NCBI RefSeq assembly: GCF_965263005.1
Contig: NZ_OZ253579.1
Location: 806,001 to 870,000, forward strand
Direction: 5' to 3'
Origin: Rariloculus sp965263005
GTDB taxonomy: Bacteria; Pseudomonadota; Gammaproteobacteria; Steroidobacterales; Rariloculaceae
DNA length: 64,000 nt
Part shown: in pieces, positions 8,826-17,009 of the stretch
How positions within the stretch are numbered: the stretch's first letter is position 1
How the letters are laid out: each line of letters begins with the position of its first letter
The notes under the pieces: model-generated
What the model saw: only the letters and a program-made list of their open reading frames with translations
Told to the model about the DNA's origin: nothing
Databases searched by the model: none
Program-made: the position numbers and the translations under genes

Positions 8826-9857
8826 ATGGCAGAACAATTACTGACCGCCGTCGTCGGCAGTTACCCGCAACCGGACTGGCTCGTCGATCGCGAGTTGCTG
8901 AGGCAACTCATGGCGCCGCGCATCCGCGTCGAGCAGATCTGGCGTGTGCCCGAGCCGCTGCTCGAGCAGGCGCGCGACGATGCGACTGTCGTCGCTATCT
9001 GCGACCAGGAGCGTGCCGGCATCGACATCATCACCGACGGCGAGATCAGGCGCGAGAGCTACTCGAACAGATTCGCCAATGCGCTCAGCGGTATCGACAA
9101 GGAGCGGCACGGCGAAATCATCGGCCGCACGGGTGTCAGGATCCCGGTGCCGCTCGTTTCAGGTCCGATCGAGCGCACGGGACCCGTCGAAGTACGCGAT
9201 CTTGAGTTCCTGCGCGCGCATACGGACCGCAGGATCAAGATCACGCTGCCCGGCCCGTTCACGATGGCGCAGCAGGCCGTCGACGAGTATTACGGCGATG
9301 AGGAAAGCCTGGCGCTCGCCTATGCCGATGCCGTCAACGAGGAAGTGCACGCGCTCTTCGCCGCGGGCGCGGACGTTGTGCAGCTCGATGAGCCGTGGCT
9401 GCAGTCGCGCGCCGAGCAGGCTCGACGCTACGGCGTGAAAGCGATCAACCGGGCGCTTGCGGACTCTCCGGGCACGACGGCGGTTCATCTGTGCTTCGGT
9501 TACGCCGCGCTCGTCAAGGACAAGACCGCCACGGGCTACGCGTTTCTCGCCGAGCTTGAGGATTCGGCCGCCGATCAGATCTCGATCGAGGCCGCACAGC
9601 CGGGGCTCGACCTTGCGATCCTCAAGTCGCTGCCGTCGAAGACCGTCATGGTCGGCGTGCTCGATCTCAACGATCCCGAGGTCGAGGCGCCCGAGACCGT
9701 CGCCGCGCGCATTCGCCGGGCGTTGGACATCGTGCCGGCCGGCCGGCTCATCGTCACGCCCGACTGCGGCATGAAATATCTGCCGCGGGATACGGCCTTT
9801 GGTAAGCTCCGGTCGCTAGCCGAGGGCACTGGAATCGTCAGGGGAGAAATACAGTGA
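8826..9857 (+). CDS. MetE C-terminal-like cobalamin-independent methyltransferase
   Basis: 343 aa, the length of the stand-alone core (C-terminal) domain of cobalamin-independent methionine synthase. The zinc ligands are in place: His221 and Cys223 (VHLCFGY), Glu255 (ISIEAAQP) and Cys314 (TPDCGMKYL). LDEPW (188-192) lies at the substrate site. It lacks the N-terminal half of MetE, so the methyl donor need not be polyglutamyl methyl-folate; core-only homologues use other donors or thiol acceptors. The TGA stop (9855-9857) overlaps a GTG that can start the DUF6152 gene. A second MetE-like gene (28937-29971) also sits next to a DUF6152 gene, so the association is repeated in this window. Confidence 0.88.
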   Translation: MAEQLLTAVVGSYPQPDWLVDRELLRQLMAPRIRVEQIWRVPEPLLEQARDDATVVAICDQERAGIDIITDGEIRRESYSNRFANALSGIDKERHGEIIGRTGVRIPVPLVSGPIERTGPVEVRDLEFLRAHTDRRIKITLPGPFTMAQQAVDEYYGDEESLALAYADAVNEEVHALFAAGADVVQLDEPWLQSRAEQARRYGVKAINRALADSPGTTAVHLCFGYAALVKDKTATGYAFLAELEDSAADQISIEAAQPGLDLAILKSLPSKTVMVGVLDLNDPEVEAPETVAARIRRALDIVPAGRLIVTPDCGMKYLPRDTAFGKLRSLAEGTGIVRGEIQ

Positions 9858-9954
9858 GCTTTCGTTCGAACCGTTTGAGGATCAGTAGCCGAGGGCACGG
9901 CGATCGTCAGGGGAGAAGTGCAGTGAGCTTTTGTTCGAATCGTTCCAGGAGCAG
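9817..9954 (+). repeat. 69-bp imperfect tandem duplication spanning a stop, an RBS and a start
   Basis: The segment 9817-9885 (beginning TAGCCGAGGGCAC) is repeated at 9886-9954 with about ten substitutions. The period of 69 bp is 23 codons, so it keeps frame. Each unit contains GGGGAGAA, then a GTGAGC start context, and the TGA that ends the MetE-like gene in the first copy. The result is two ribosome-binding sites and two possible GTG starts (9854 and 9923) for the downstream gene. Confidence 0.85.
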
Positions 9955-11032
9955 TCCGGTATGCGTACACAGAGCCGTGCGCCGGCTCGCGATAGTGCTC
10001 GTTACCCCGCTCGTCGTCGCTCTGCTCGCACCGCCCGGCGCGCTCGGCCACCACAGCATTTTTGGCCGCTTCGACGGCGGCAGCATCGTGGAGCTCGACG
10101 GCGAGGTCACGGGCGTCATCTGGCGGAACCCGCATGTTTCCTTCTCGATGACCTCCGATGCCGGGGAAACCTGGGAGATCGAGACGACCTCCCTCAGCAA
10201 TCTGCGCAAGTGGAGCATATCGCCTGACTTCATCGAGATCGGCGACCGGATCCGGATCGCGGGAAATCCGTCCGTCCAGGGCATCAACGAGATCTATGCG
10301 CGGCACGTGCTGCGCCCGAACGACGAGGAAGTGGTGCTCGCAGCCGGTCTCGAGCCGAGATGGTCGGATCGGGCCGTGGAGGTGTCGCTGCCGACCGAGG
10401 GCGACCCCTCGAGGCCCGATCTCGGCATCTTTCGCGTCTGGAGTTCGTCCGAACCGATGCTTTTTCCCGAGACCGTGGATCCGAATTTCGACATGACGGG
10501 CTATCCGTTGACCGAATCCGCTCGGGCAGTCGTCGCGGCATTCGACCGTGTGGCGGACAGCCCGATCGCCAACTGCGCGCCGAAAGGCATGCCTGCGATC
10601 ATGGAGCAGCCGTATCCGATGGAGATTGTCGAGCGGGACGGGAACATCGTGCTGCTCATGGAGGAATACGACACCGTGCGCACGATACAAATGGATGCGG
10701 ACGCGGATGCGGATGCGGATGCGGATGGGGGTGCGGGCGCCGGCGGCCAGGCGCCGAACCCGCTTGGATACTCGCGCGGCCGCCGGGACGGGGATGAGCT
10801 CGATGTAACGACCACGGGCGTCAACTGGGGCCACTTCGATACCGTGGGCATTCCGCTGACCGACACAGCCGAGATGGTCGAACGCTTCACGCTGAGCGCC
10901 GACGGCAGCCGGCTCGACTACACGCTCTCCGTCACGGATCCGAACACGTTCACCGAGCCCGTCGCGCTCGAGAAGTATTGGCTGTGGTTTCCCGAGGTCA
11001 CGGTCAGCCCCTACGATTGCGTCGTGCGTTAG
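9923..11032 (+). CDS. Secreted DUF6152-family protein
   Basis: About 369 aa from the GTG at 9923; the frame is open back to GTG 9854, which lies in the first copy of a tandem duplication. Starting at 9923 leaves a conventional signal peptide (Arg-rich, then LAIVLVTPLVVALLAPPGALG) ending before the mature N-terminus HHSIFGRFD. This HHS...VEWxNPH-type N-terminal domain (about 47-145) marks DUF6152, a small secreted domain of unknown function. A C-terminal region of about 200 residues with CAPKGMPAIMEQPYPMEIV is shared with the paralogue at 27795-28844. An acidic (Asp-Ala)n run is encoded by a hexanucleotide repeat at 10694-10729. Function unknown; a periplasmic location is expected. Confidence 0.75.
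   Translation: MSFCSNRSRSSPVCVHRAVRRLAIVLVTPLVVALLAPPGALGHHSIFGRFDGGSIVELDGEVTGVIWRNPHVSFSMTSDAGETWEIETTSLSNLRKWSISPDFIEIGDRIRIAGNPSVQGINEIYARHVLRPNDEEVVLAAGLEPRWSDRAVEVSLPTEGDPSRPDLGIFRVWSSSEPMLFPETVDPNFDMTGYPLTESARAVVAAFDRVADSPIANCAPKGMPAIMEQPYPMEIVERDGNIVLLMEEYDTVRTIQMDADADADADADGGAGAGGQAPNPLGYSRGRRDGDELDVTTTGVNWGHFDTVGIPLTDTAEMVERFTLSADGSRLDYTLSVTDPNTFTEPVALEKYWLWFPEVTVSPYDCVVR
10694..10729 (+). repeat. GATGCG hexanucleotide microsatellite in coding sequence
   Basis: Six units of GAYGSG (mostly GATGCG) encode Asp-Ala repeats followed by Asp-Gly inside the DUF6152 protein. Length change by whole units would alter the protein without shifting frame. The paralogue at 27795 has no such repeat at the equivalent place. 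Confidence 0.8.
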
Positions 11033-11379
11033 TTTCCAGGCGGCTCGGGGGTAGGAACCGCCGTCGCATTGTCGACCAACACCACATGGTCCCGCTCGAT
11101 CTCCCGATGAAATCGCTCGGGTAACCGAGACCAATCCCTCGCCTCGACAAGGAACGGGATGGTGGATTGCCGCACGGCGTCCCTGAAGCCGGCCAACTGG
11201 CCAGCCGGAATCTCCTTGAGCGCCGGACCCCGCAACACCAGATCGAGGTCGCTGCCGTCGTGGCTGCGGCCGTTGACGCGGCTGCCGTAGGCCCACACTT
11301 CAACGCCGGGCAAGTGTTCGCCGAGCAGGGCTTCGAGAACGCACTGGTGCCGTGCTGACAGATGCAAGCGATCAGCCAT
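11029..11379 (-). CDS. Minimal nucleotidyltransferase (MntA-type antitoxin)
   Basis: 116 aa. Small polymerase-beta-type nucleotidyltransferase. The motif VWAYGSRVNGRSHDGSDLDL gives the Gly-Ser and the two metal-binding Asp residues; a third acidic position is expected in the FLVEARDW segment. Its start overlaps the end of the HEPN gene by 8 bp (11372-11379). The pair matches the HEPN-MNT toxin-antitoxin module, in which MNT proteins of this kind neutralise the HEPN RNase by adding AMP to it. The 3' end overlaps the convergent DUF6152 stop by 4 bp. Confidence 0.88.
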   Translation of the reverse strand: MADRLHLSARHQCVLEALLGEHLPGVEVWAYGSRVNGRSHDGSDLDLVLRGPALKEIPAGQLAGFRDAVRQSTIPFLVEARDWSRLPERFHREIERDHVVLVDNATAVPTPEPPGN

Positions 11380-11845
11380 CGTTTGCCTGTTCGAGCATGT
11401 CGGCGAGCGCTCTTGCGTCCTCGATGAAAGCTGGAAGCAGCTTCAGGGTTGCTTCGGCAAAGTTCTCGCCGTAGTCGTGTGCCGTGTCGTTGCGGTTGTC
11501 GCGGTAGCGCAGCCACCGCTCGACCGCCTCCGCGTCCATCAGCTCGTGTCGGGCCGCGTGGCGAAAAAGATCCTTGAAGTTGAGGCGGTCCGCCTGCCGG
11601 TTGCTGGCGAACCAGGCGGCGAGCCTCTTGCGTAGCAGCTTGCCACTTTGCTTGAGTACGAGCTCAAACTCCTTGACGCAGGCGGCGCGGTAGAGGTCGT
11701 AAAGAATGTCCTTCCTGTCCTCGTACGCCTCGATCTCGCGCACCGCGTGCTCGAGCGTGGAAATGCAGCGCCGCAGGAAGGTGGTGTCAATGCTCACGCG
11801 CGATGGGTTCAGTTCATCCAGCCCCGCAAGACGTACGGTTCTCAA
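11372..11845 (-). CDS. HEPN-domain protein (HI0074-like nucleotidyltransferase partner, putative RNase toxin)
   Basis: 157 aa, all-helical. Belongs to the nucleotidyltransferase substrate-binding (HI0074) HEPN group. The RxxxxxH motif, written here as RDNRNDTAHDYG (about residues 115-126), is the presumed RNase active site. The conserved LVLKQSGKLLRKRL helix is also visible. The annotated ATG may be too far upstream; an internal start near SIDTTFLRRCISTLEHAV would give a more typical 135-140 aa. Transcribed first, followed with overlap by the MNT gene, as in described HEPN-MNT pairs. Confidence 0.85.
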   Translation of the reverse strand: MRTVRLAGLDELNPSRVSIDTTFLRRCISTLEHAVREIEAYEDRKDILYDLYRAACVKEFELVLKQSGKLLRKRLAAWFASNRQADRLNFKDLFRHAARHELMDAEAVERWLRYRDNRNDTAHDYGENFAEATLKLLPAFIEDARALADMLEQANDG

Positions 11846-11875
11846 GTTTAACGGATGCGAACATTCCGCTGACGG

Positions 11876-13432
11876 TCAGCCGCTGGCGCGAATCGCGTCG
11901 ACCGCCGTTCGCGAGCGGGTCTTGTTGACGGCGCGTTCCAGGGTCATGTTGTAGTAGCGGACGGCCTCCGCATCCTCTCCCATCGCTCGCAGGGCGTCTC
12001 CGGCGGCCTCACCCGCCGGCTGCACGATGGCCGGCGGACCGATGAACGGGGGCAGGGTGTGCTCCAACTCGGCCGCCGCCTTGAGCAATTCGATGCCTTC
12101 CTCGGCATTGCCCTGGGCGATCAGCAACTGTCCCTGGCCGACATCCCTCAGCACTCGCGGCACCGCGTCACCCGCCGCGGGCCCGGAACTCTCCGGGACG
12201 GCGATTTCGTTCACGTGCCGCTCCATCGACTCCAGATCGTTCTGCGCCAGGGCTCTGCGGGCGCGGATGTAGTGCTCCGTGGCCCGGTGCATTGGGCTCA
12301 CCCCGGCGAGATCGACCTCCACATCCAGCAAGGGGTCATCCCAATCGTTGGATTCAAGCGCAAAAAACGCCCGGCCCATGATGAGCTGCGCGTTTGCCAT
12401 CTCGTCGCCGGCAACAAGCTGACTCGCCAGGTACTCGAGCATCTCGCTGGCTTCGTCGAATTCGTGCAACTGGACGTGCGCATATAGCAGCCAGCTATGA
12501 GTGTGATACGCCTCGTTGCGGGCCAATACGCCGTCACGGTCCGCACTCCGAGCCACGGAGGCGTTGTAGGCGCGCCGATTGAGGTCTCGTGTGCCCGCAA
12601 AATCGCCCAGCCCGAGAAATATGTGGGACGGCATGTGCAGGGCATGCACCGCGTCCGGCGCCACACTGGCATAGATACGGGCTGCGCGCAGCCCCAGCGG
12701 CGCGTGTATCGGATCGTCATAGCTATGGATGCTGTAGTGCAGGGCGCCGGGGTGGAGCGGGTGCCGATCGAGAATCTCCTCGGTAATCGCCGCTGCGCGC
12801 ATGTACTTGTCGAACTCCCGCCCATTGTGGCTGGTCGTCAGGATCGCCAGGGCATACAGCGCGCCGGCGTCGAGATCGTCCGGCCAGCGCTCGTAGATCT
12901 CGCCGAGCATCTCGGCGTAGTCCGTCTCGATCTCAAGTTCCGTGCCATCTGCGGAAAAGAGCCGGTTGGCAGCGGCCATGTACGCCCGCTCACGCTCGGT
13001 GGGCGCAAGTTCCAGTCGCTCCTCGGCCGTGGGGGCCAGTTTCGCCAGTGCCGCACGCCCGGCATCGAGGTCTTCCCGGTTCCAGAGAGGTTGCTTTTGC
13101 GTCAGGGCCTCGCCCCAGTACGCCATGTAGAAGTCGCTGTCGATTTCCTGTGCCTCCCGAAAGCTCTCCCGCGCGTCTTCAAACTCGAAGTTGTGCAATT
13201 GCAAGAGTCCCCTCAGAAAAACCGGGTAAGCCTCGGCGGAACCCGTGGCTTCGAAATCGGTTTCGCCGTACGTCGTCGGTGCTTCTGACGATGCAGCAAC
13301 AACGCTGTCCGACAATGCCCCGGAAGCGGCCTGGGATTGGGCATCGGAGGCAACTTGCGGTGATGAAACCTCGGAATCCGAACAGGCTGATCCGATCAGC
13401 AGAGCGATTGCGCAAACCAGTAGTCTCCACAT
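11876..13432 (-). CDS. Tetratricopeptide-repeat lipoprotein of unknown function
   Basis: About 518 aa. The start at 13432 (MWRLLVCAIALL) is chosen because a GGAGGT lies 8 nt upstream; ATGs at 13438 and further upstream are worse placed. LIGSAC is a lipobox, so Cys is probably lipidated. After a low-complexity Ser/Ala linker, TPR-like helical repeats begin around FLRGLLQLHNFEFEDARESF. A very conserved central block reads HPGALHYSIHSYDDPIHAPL, then HALHMPSHIFLGLGDF, with several His residues that could bind a ligand or metal. This family is widespread in proteobacteria and acidobacteria without known function. It stands alone on the minus strand. Confidence 0.75.
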   Translation of the reverse strand: MWRLLVCAIALLIGSACSDSEVSSPQVASDAQSQAASGALSDSVVAASSEAPTTYGETDFEATGSAEAYPVFLRGLLQLHNFEFEDARESFREAQEIDSDFYMAYWGEALTQKQPLWNREDLDAGRAALAKLAPTAEERLELAPTERERAYMAAANRLFSADGTELEIETDYAEMLGEIYERWPDDLDAGALYALAILTTSHNGREFDKYMRAAAITEEILDRHPLHPGALHYSIHSYDDPIHAPLGLRAARIYASVAPDAVHALHMPSHIFLGLGDFAGTRDLNRRAYNASVARSADRDGVLARNEAYHTHSWLLYAHVQLHEFDEASEMLEYLASQLVAGDEMANAQLIMGRAFFALESNDWDDPLLDVEVDLAGVSPMHRATEHYIRARRALAQNDLESMERHVNEIAVPESSGPAAGDAVPRVLRDVGQGQLLIAQGNAEEGIELLKAAAELEHTLPPFIGPPAIVQPAGEAAGDALRAMGEDAEAVRYYNMTLERAVNKTRSRTAVDAIRASG

Positions 13433-13684
13433 GTCCATGCACCTCCATTCAATTCCGATCGTCGGATACGAGCGTTGATTATAGCGACACATACATAGGC
13501 TGCTTGTCGATTAGTGCCTCGAGCGGCTCTTGATCCAGCAACCCGTGGCAAAAACCCCGCGTCGCACCGAGACCGGCGAGGCGGTCTTTCGCCCCATGTA
13601 CTGGGAGTTCTGCCACGGGCTGCTAAACTCCGAAAAGCTGGACGATCGGCAATTTGTGCGAATGGCGGGGTTTCGGCTCACAGC

Positions 13685-16600
13685 ATGACCAGAGGATCCC
13701 TTTTCACCATACCCGCGGCCAGGGCGCTCGTGCTCGCCGCCGGGACGCTCATGCTCGCCACGGGATGCGATGCGCCGCTTCCCGACGCGGCGGCGGATTA
13801 CAACTGGGACGTTCGTCCGATCCTTTCCAATAACTGCTTCAGATGTCATGGTCCGGACGAAGAGGCCCGTCAGGCGGGTCTGCGTCTGGACATCCGCGAC
13901 ATTGCCGTCGGTCAGTTGCCGGATTCTCCTGGACGCGTCGCGATCGCGCCGGGCGATACCTCGGGCAGCGAGCTGGTCAGGCGCGTGTCGTCGAGCGACC
14001 CCGACTTCCGCATGCCGCCGCCGGATACTCATCTGTCACTGTCGCTTGCTGAAGTCGAGACCCTGACCCGATGGATCGGGCAGGGCGCCGAATACAAGCC
14101 GCACTGGTCGTTCATCGCGCCAGCCGACGTTGCCCCGCCGATGTCGAGCTTCAGCGCTGACGCGATCAATCCGATCGACGAATTCGTCCTTGCCGAAATC
14201 GAGCAACAGGGCCTGACACCGGCCGGGGAAGCGGACCGCGAAACGCTGATCAGCCGCGTCACTTTCACGCTTACCGGCCTGCCCCCGGCTCCCGACGAAG
14301 TGGACGCTTTCGTCGCTGACACGGACGAGGATGCCTACGGGACGCTTGTCGACAGCCTGCTCGCCCGACCGGCCTACGGCGAGCGGATGGCGACGGAGTG
14401 GCTCGATGCGGCGCGGTTCGCCGATTCGGACGGTTATCTCGACGACGAGTACAAGCGTCTCCTGTATCCGTGGCGCGATTGGGTGATCGAGGCGTTCAAC
14501 ACGAACATGCCGTATGACCGATTCGGCACGGTGCAGCTTGCCGGCGATCTGGTCGAGAACCCTTCGAAGGCGGATCTGATAGCGAGCGGATTCGGCCGTC
14601 TGCACCGGCGCACGGCCGAGAACGGAATCATCGACGAGGAGTACCGGGTCGAGTACGTCATCGATCGGACCGACACGCTCGGCACGGCGTTTCTCGGCCT
14701 GTCGGTCGGGTGCGCGCGCTGCCACGATCACAAGTTCGATCCGATCAGCCACGTCGACTACTACTCGCTGACCGCGTTCTTCAACAGCACGGACGACGCC
14801 GGTTTCTACCCGCAGGACAAGTGGGAAACGGGTCCGACGATGTATCTCACGGATGAGGCGACCGACCGCGGGATCGCCGAGCTGAAAGAGGAAGTCTCGG
14901 CATTCGAGGCCGCCTATGAAGCCAAATTGGCGAACGTGGCCGGCCGGCTGGCCGCAGACTCCAGCCGCTCGAACCGAAGCGCACCCGGCGAGGAGACCGT
15001 GGCCGCGATAAGGCGTGCGATCGCCGATGCCGAAGTCGCGCATTATCCGTTCGAGTCCGCGCTGGCCGATGCCGCGGCCGCCGAATCCTATGCCGGTGCG
15101 GCAGGTCTCGAACCCTCGCAGCCCCTGGTCTTCTCCCCGGCCGGGAGTTCCGAGCTCAAACCCGCCGCCTTGCAGGCTCCGATCTTTCGCCCCGGCGTGA
15201 ACGGCAACGCCTTGTTCTTCGACGCGAACAACAAGGGTTTTCTGGACAAGTCCGATGGCGTCGGCTACTTCGATCACCACGAAGATTTCTCGCTGGACTT
15301 CTGGCTCTACACGGCGAAGGTCTACGACGAAGCCGGCGTACTGAACCACAGCGACCATCTGCGATTCGGATCCGGCGGCTGGACCATCGATCTCGAAGAC
15401 AATCGCATCGGGGTCGGGCTCGTGCATGCCTACCCGCGCGACCAGATCATCGTACAGGCGCGCGAGCCGCTGCCGGCGGACGCGTGGACGCGTGGACGCG
15501 TGTGACGCTGACCTACGACGGGTCGGCAAAGGCGAGTGGAATCGGTCTGTTCCTGGATGGCGAGCCGGTCGACCTCGACGTCGAGCGGGACAGCCTCACG
15601 AAGTCCATCCTGCCGCTCGGCATCGCCTTCGCGGGCCTCGACGATTTCCACGGCCTGGCATTCGGGAAGCGTTGGCAGCAGACGCCGCTCGAAGGCGGGG
15701 CCATCGACGAGCTCAGGGTATTCGATGCGCAGCTCTCGCCGCTCGCGGTCGCCGTGCAGCACAAGGGCACCTCGGCATTGCAGGACGCCGCCGCGCCGGC
15801 GCGGTTGGCAGAGCACCTGGCGCTGCTCGACCCCGCGATCGTGAGCGCCAGACGGGAACTCACCGCGGCCCGGGCCGAGCTCAATGCGCTGCTGACTTCG
15901 CTGCCCGAAGTCATGACCATGGGCGATACGCTGGAGCCGAGACCGACATACGTGCTCGAGCGCGGCGTTTACTCCGAGCACGGCGAGGAGGTGACCCCGC
16001 GCGGGCTGGTTCAGGTCTTTCCGTATTCGCAAGACCTGGCCCGGGATCGGGCGGGCCTCGCGCAGTGGCTCTTCGACCCGGCGCATCCGCTGACGGCGCG
16101 CGTCTACGTCAACCGGCTCTGGCAAACGCACTTCGGGACCGGACTCGTGCGCACGGCGGAGGAGTTCGGTTCGCAGGGCGAAACGCCGAGCCACCCCGAA
16201 CTGCTCGATTGGCTCGCGAAGCGCTTCATCGAGTCGGGTTGGGACATCAAGGCCATGAACAGGCTCATCGTCACGTCCGCCGCGTTTCGGCGGGACTCGA
16301 CGGAGCGGCCCGGGGATGCCGAGCCCGATCCCGCGAACCGCTGGCTTGCGCGCGGGGTCACGCGGCGGCTGACGGCCGAGATGATCAGGGATAACGCCCT
16401 CGCGGCGAGCGGCCTGCTCGATACGACGATCGGCGGGCCGAGCGTGTACCCCTATCAGCCGGACGGCGTTTGGGAGGCGGTCACCTTCTACGATCGCTCG
16501 GGCGCCTATCCGGACCCTGAAAGCGTGCCCGACGACCACCACCGGCGCAGCATCTATTCGATGATCCGCCGCGGCGCTCCCGCGCCCTCGATGACGATCT

Positions 16601-16995
16601 TCGATTTTCCGCGGCGCCACATGAGCCAGGTCCGGCGGCCGACCGCGAGCACGCCGCTTCAGGCGCTCGTGTTGCTCAATGATCCGCAATACGTCGAAGC
16701 GTCCCGCGCGCTTGCTGCCCGGGCCATGCACGAGCACGAGGGTATCGACGAGCAGCTCGTCGCGATATTCCGCCGTGCCGCACGGCGCGTCCCGAATCCC
16801 GCCGAGATCGAGACGCTCAAGACGTTCTTCGAGAGTCAGCGCGAGGAGTTTGCCGTAGCGGGCGAGGCGGCCGCGCGCTACCTCGATATCGGTGTCACCG
16901 AACCCGATCCGGATCTCGATGCGACGTGGTTGGCCGCGCTCGGCGCGACGGCCAACGTCGTGCTCAATTTACCGGATTCCTACACGTTGCGCTGA
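13685..16995 (+). CDS. PSD1/DUF1549-DUF1553 cytochrome-like lipoprotein, split by an 8-bp repeat frameshift
   Basis: One protein of about 1,100 aa read in two frames. The first part runs 13685-15505. It has a lipobox (MLATGC), a planctomycete-type cytochrome c domain with a CxxCH haem motif (NNCFRCHGPDEEARQAGLRL), DUF1549 (PIDEFVLAEIEQQGLTP..., CARCHDHKFDPI with a second CxxCH) and the start of a LamG-like domain. The second part (15484-16995) completes the LamG-like domain and adds DUF1553 (LTARVYVNRLWQTHFGTGLV, RRLTAEMIRDNALAASGLL). The break is at three perfect copies of GACGCGTG (15479-15502); two copies would restore one continuous frame (ADAWTRVTLTYDG). The start at 13685 puts the signal peptide at the N-terminus. 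It is paired with the DUF1501 gene downstream, the usual partner of this family. Confidence 0.85.
15479..15502 (+). repeat. Three tandem copies of the 8-mer GACGCGTG causing a frameshift
   Basis: GACGCGTG occurs three times without interruption at 15479-15486, 15487-15494 and 15495-15502. Because 8 is not a multiple of 3, each unit gained or lost changes the frame. With three copies the upstream frame stops at TGA 15503-15505; with two copies it would run into the downstream frame. Confidence 0.9.
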
Positions 16996-17009
16996 GTGAG
17001 CTGACCCGT

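Noticed and set aside
9575..11296. 573-aa minus-strand open frame
   Set aside because: Antisense shadow of the MetE-like and DUF6152 genes; no domain, and it crosses convergent real genes.
14036..15529. 497-aa minus-strand open frame
   Set aside because: Shadow of the PSD1/DUF1549 gene; composition is Arg-rich and no family is recognisable.
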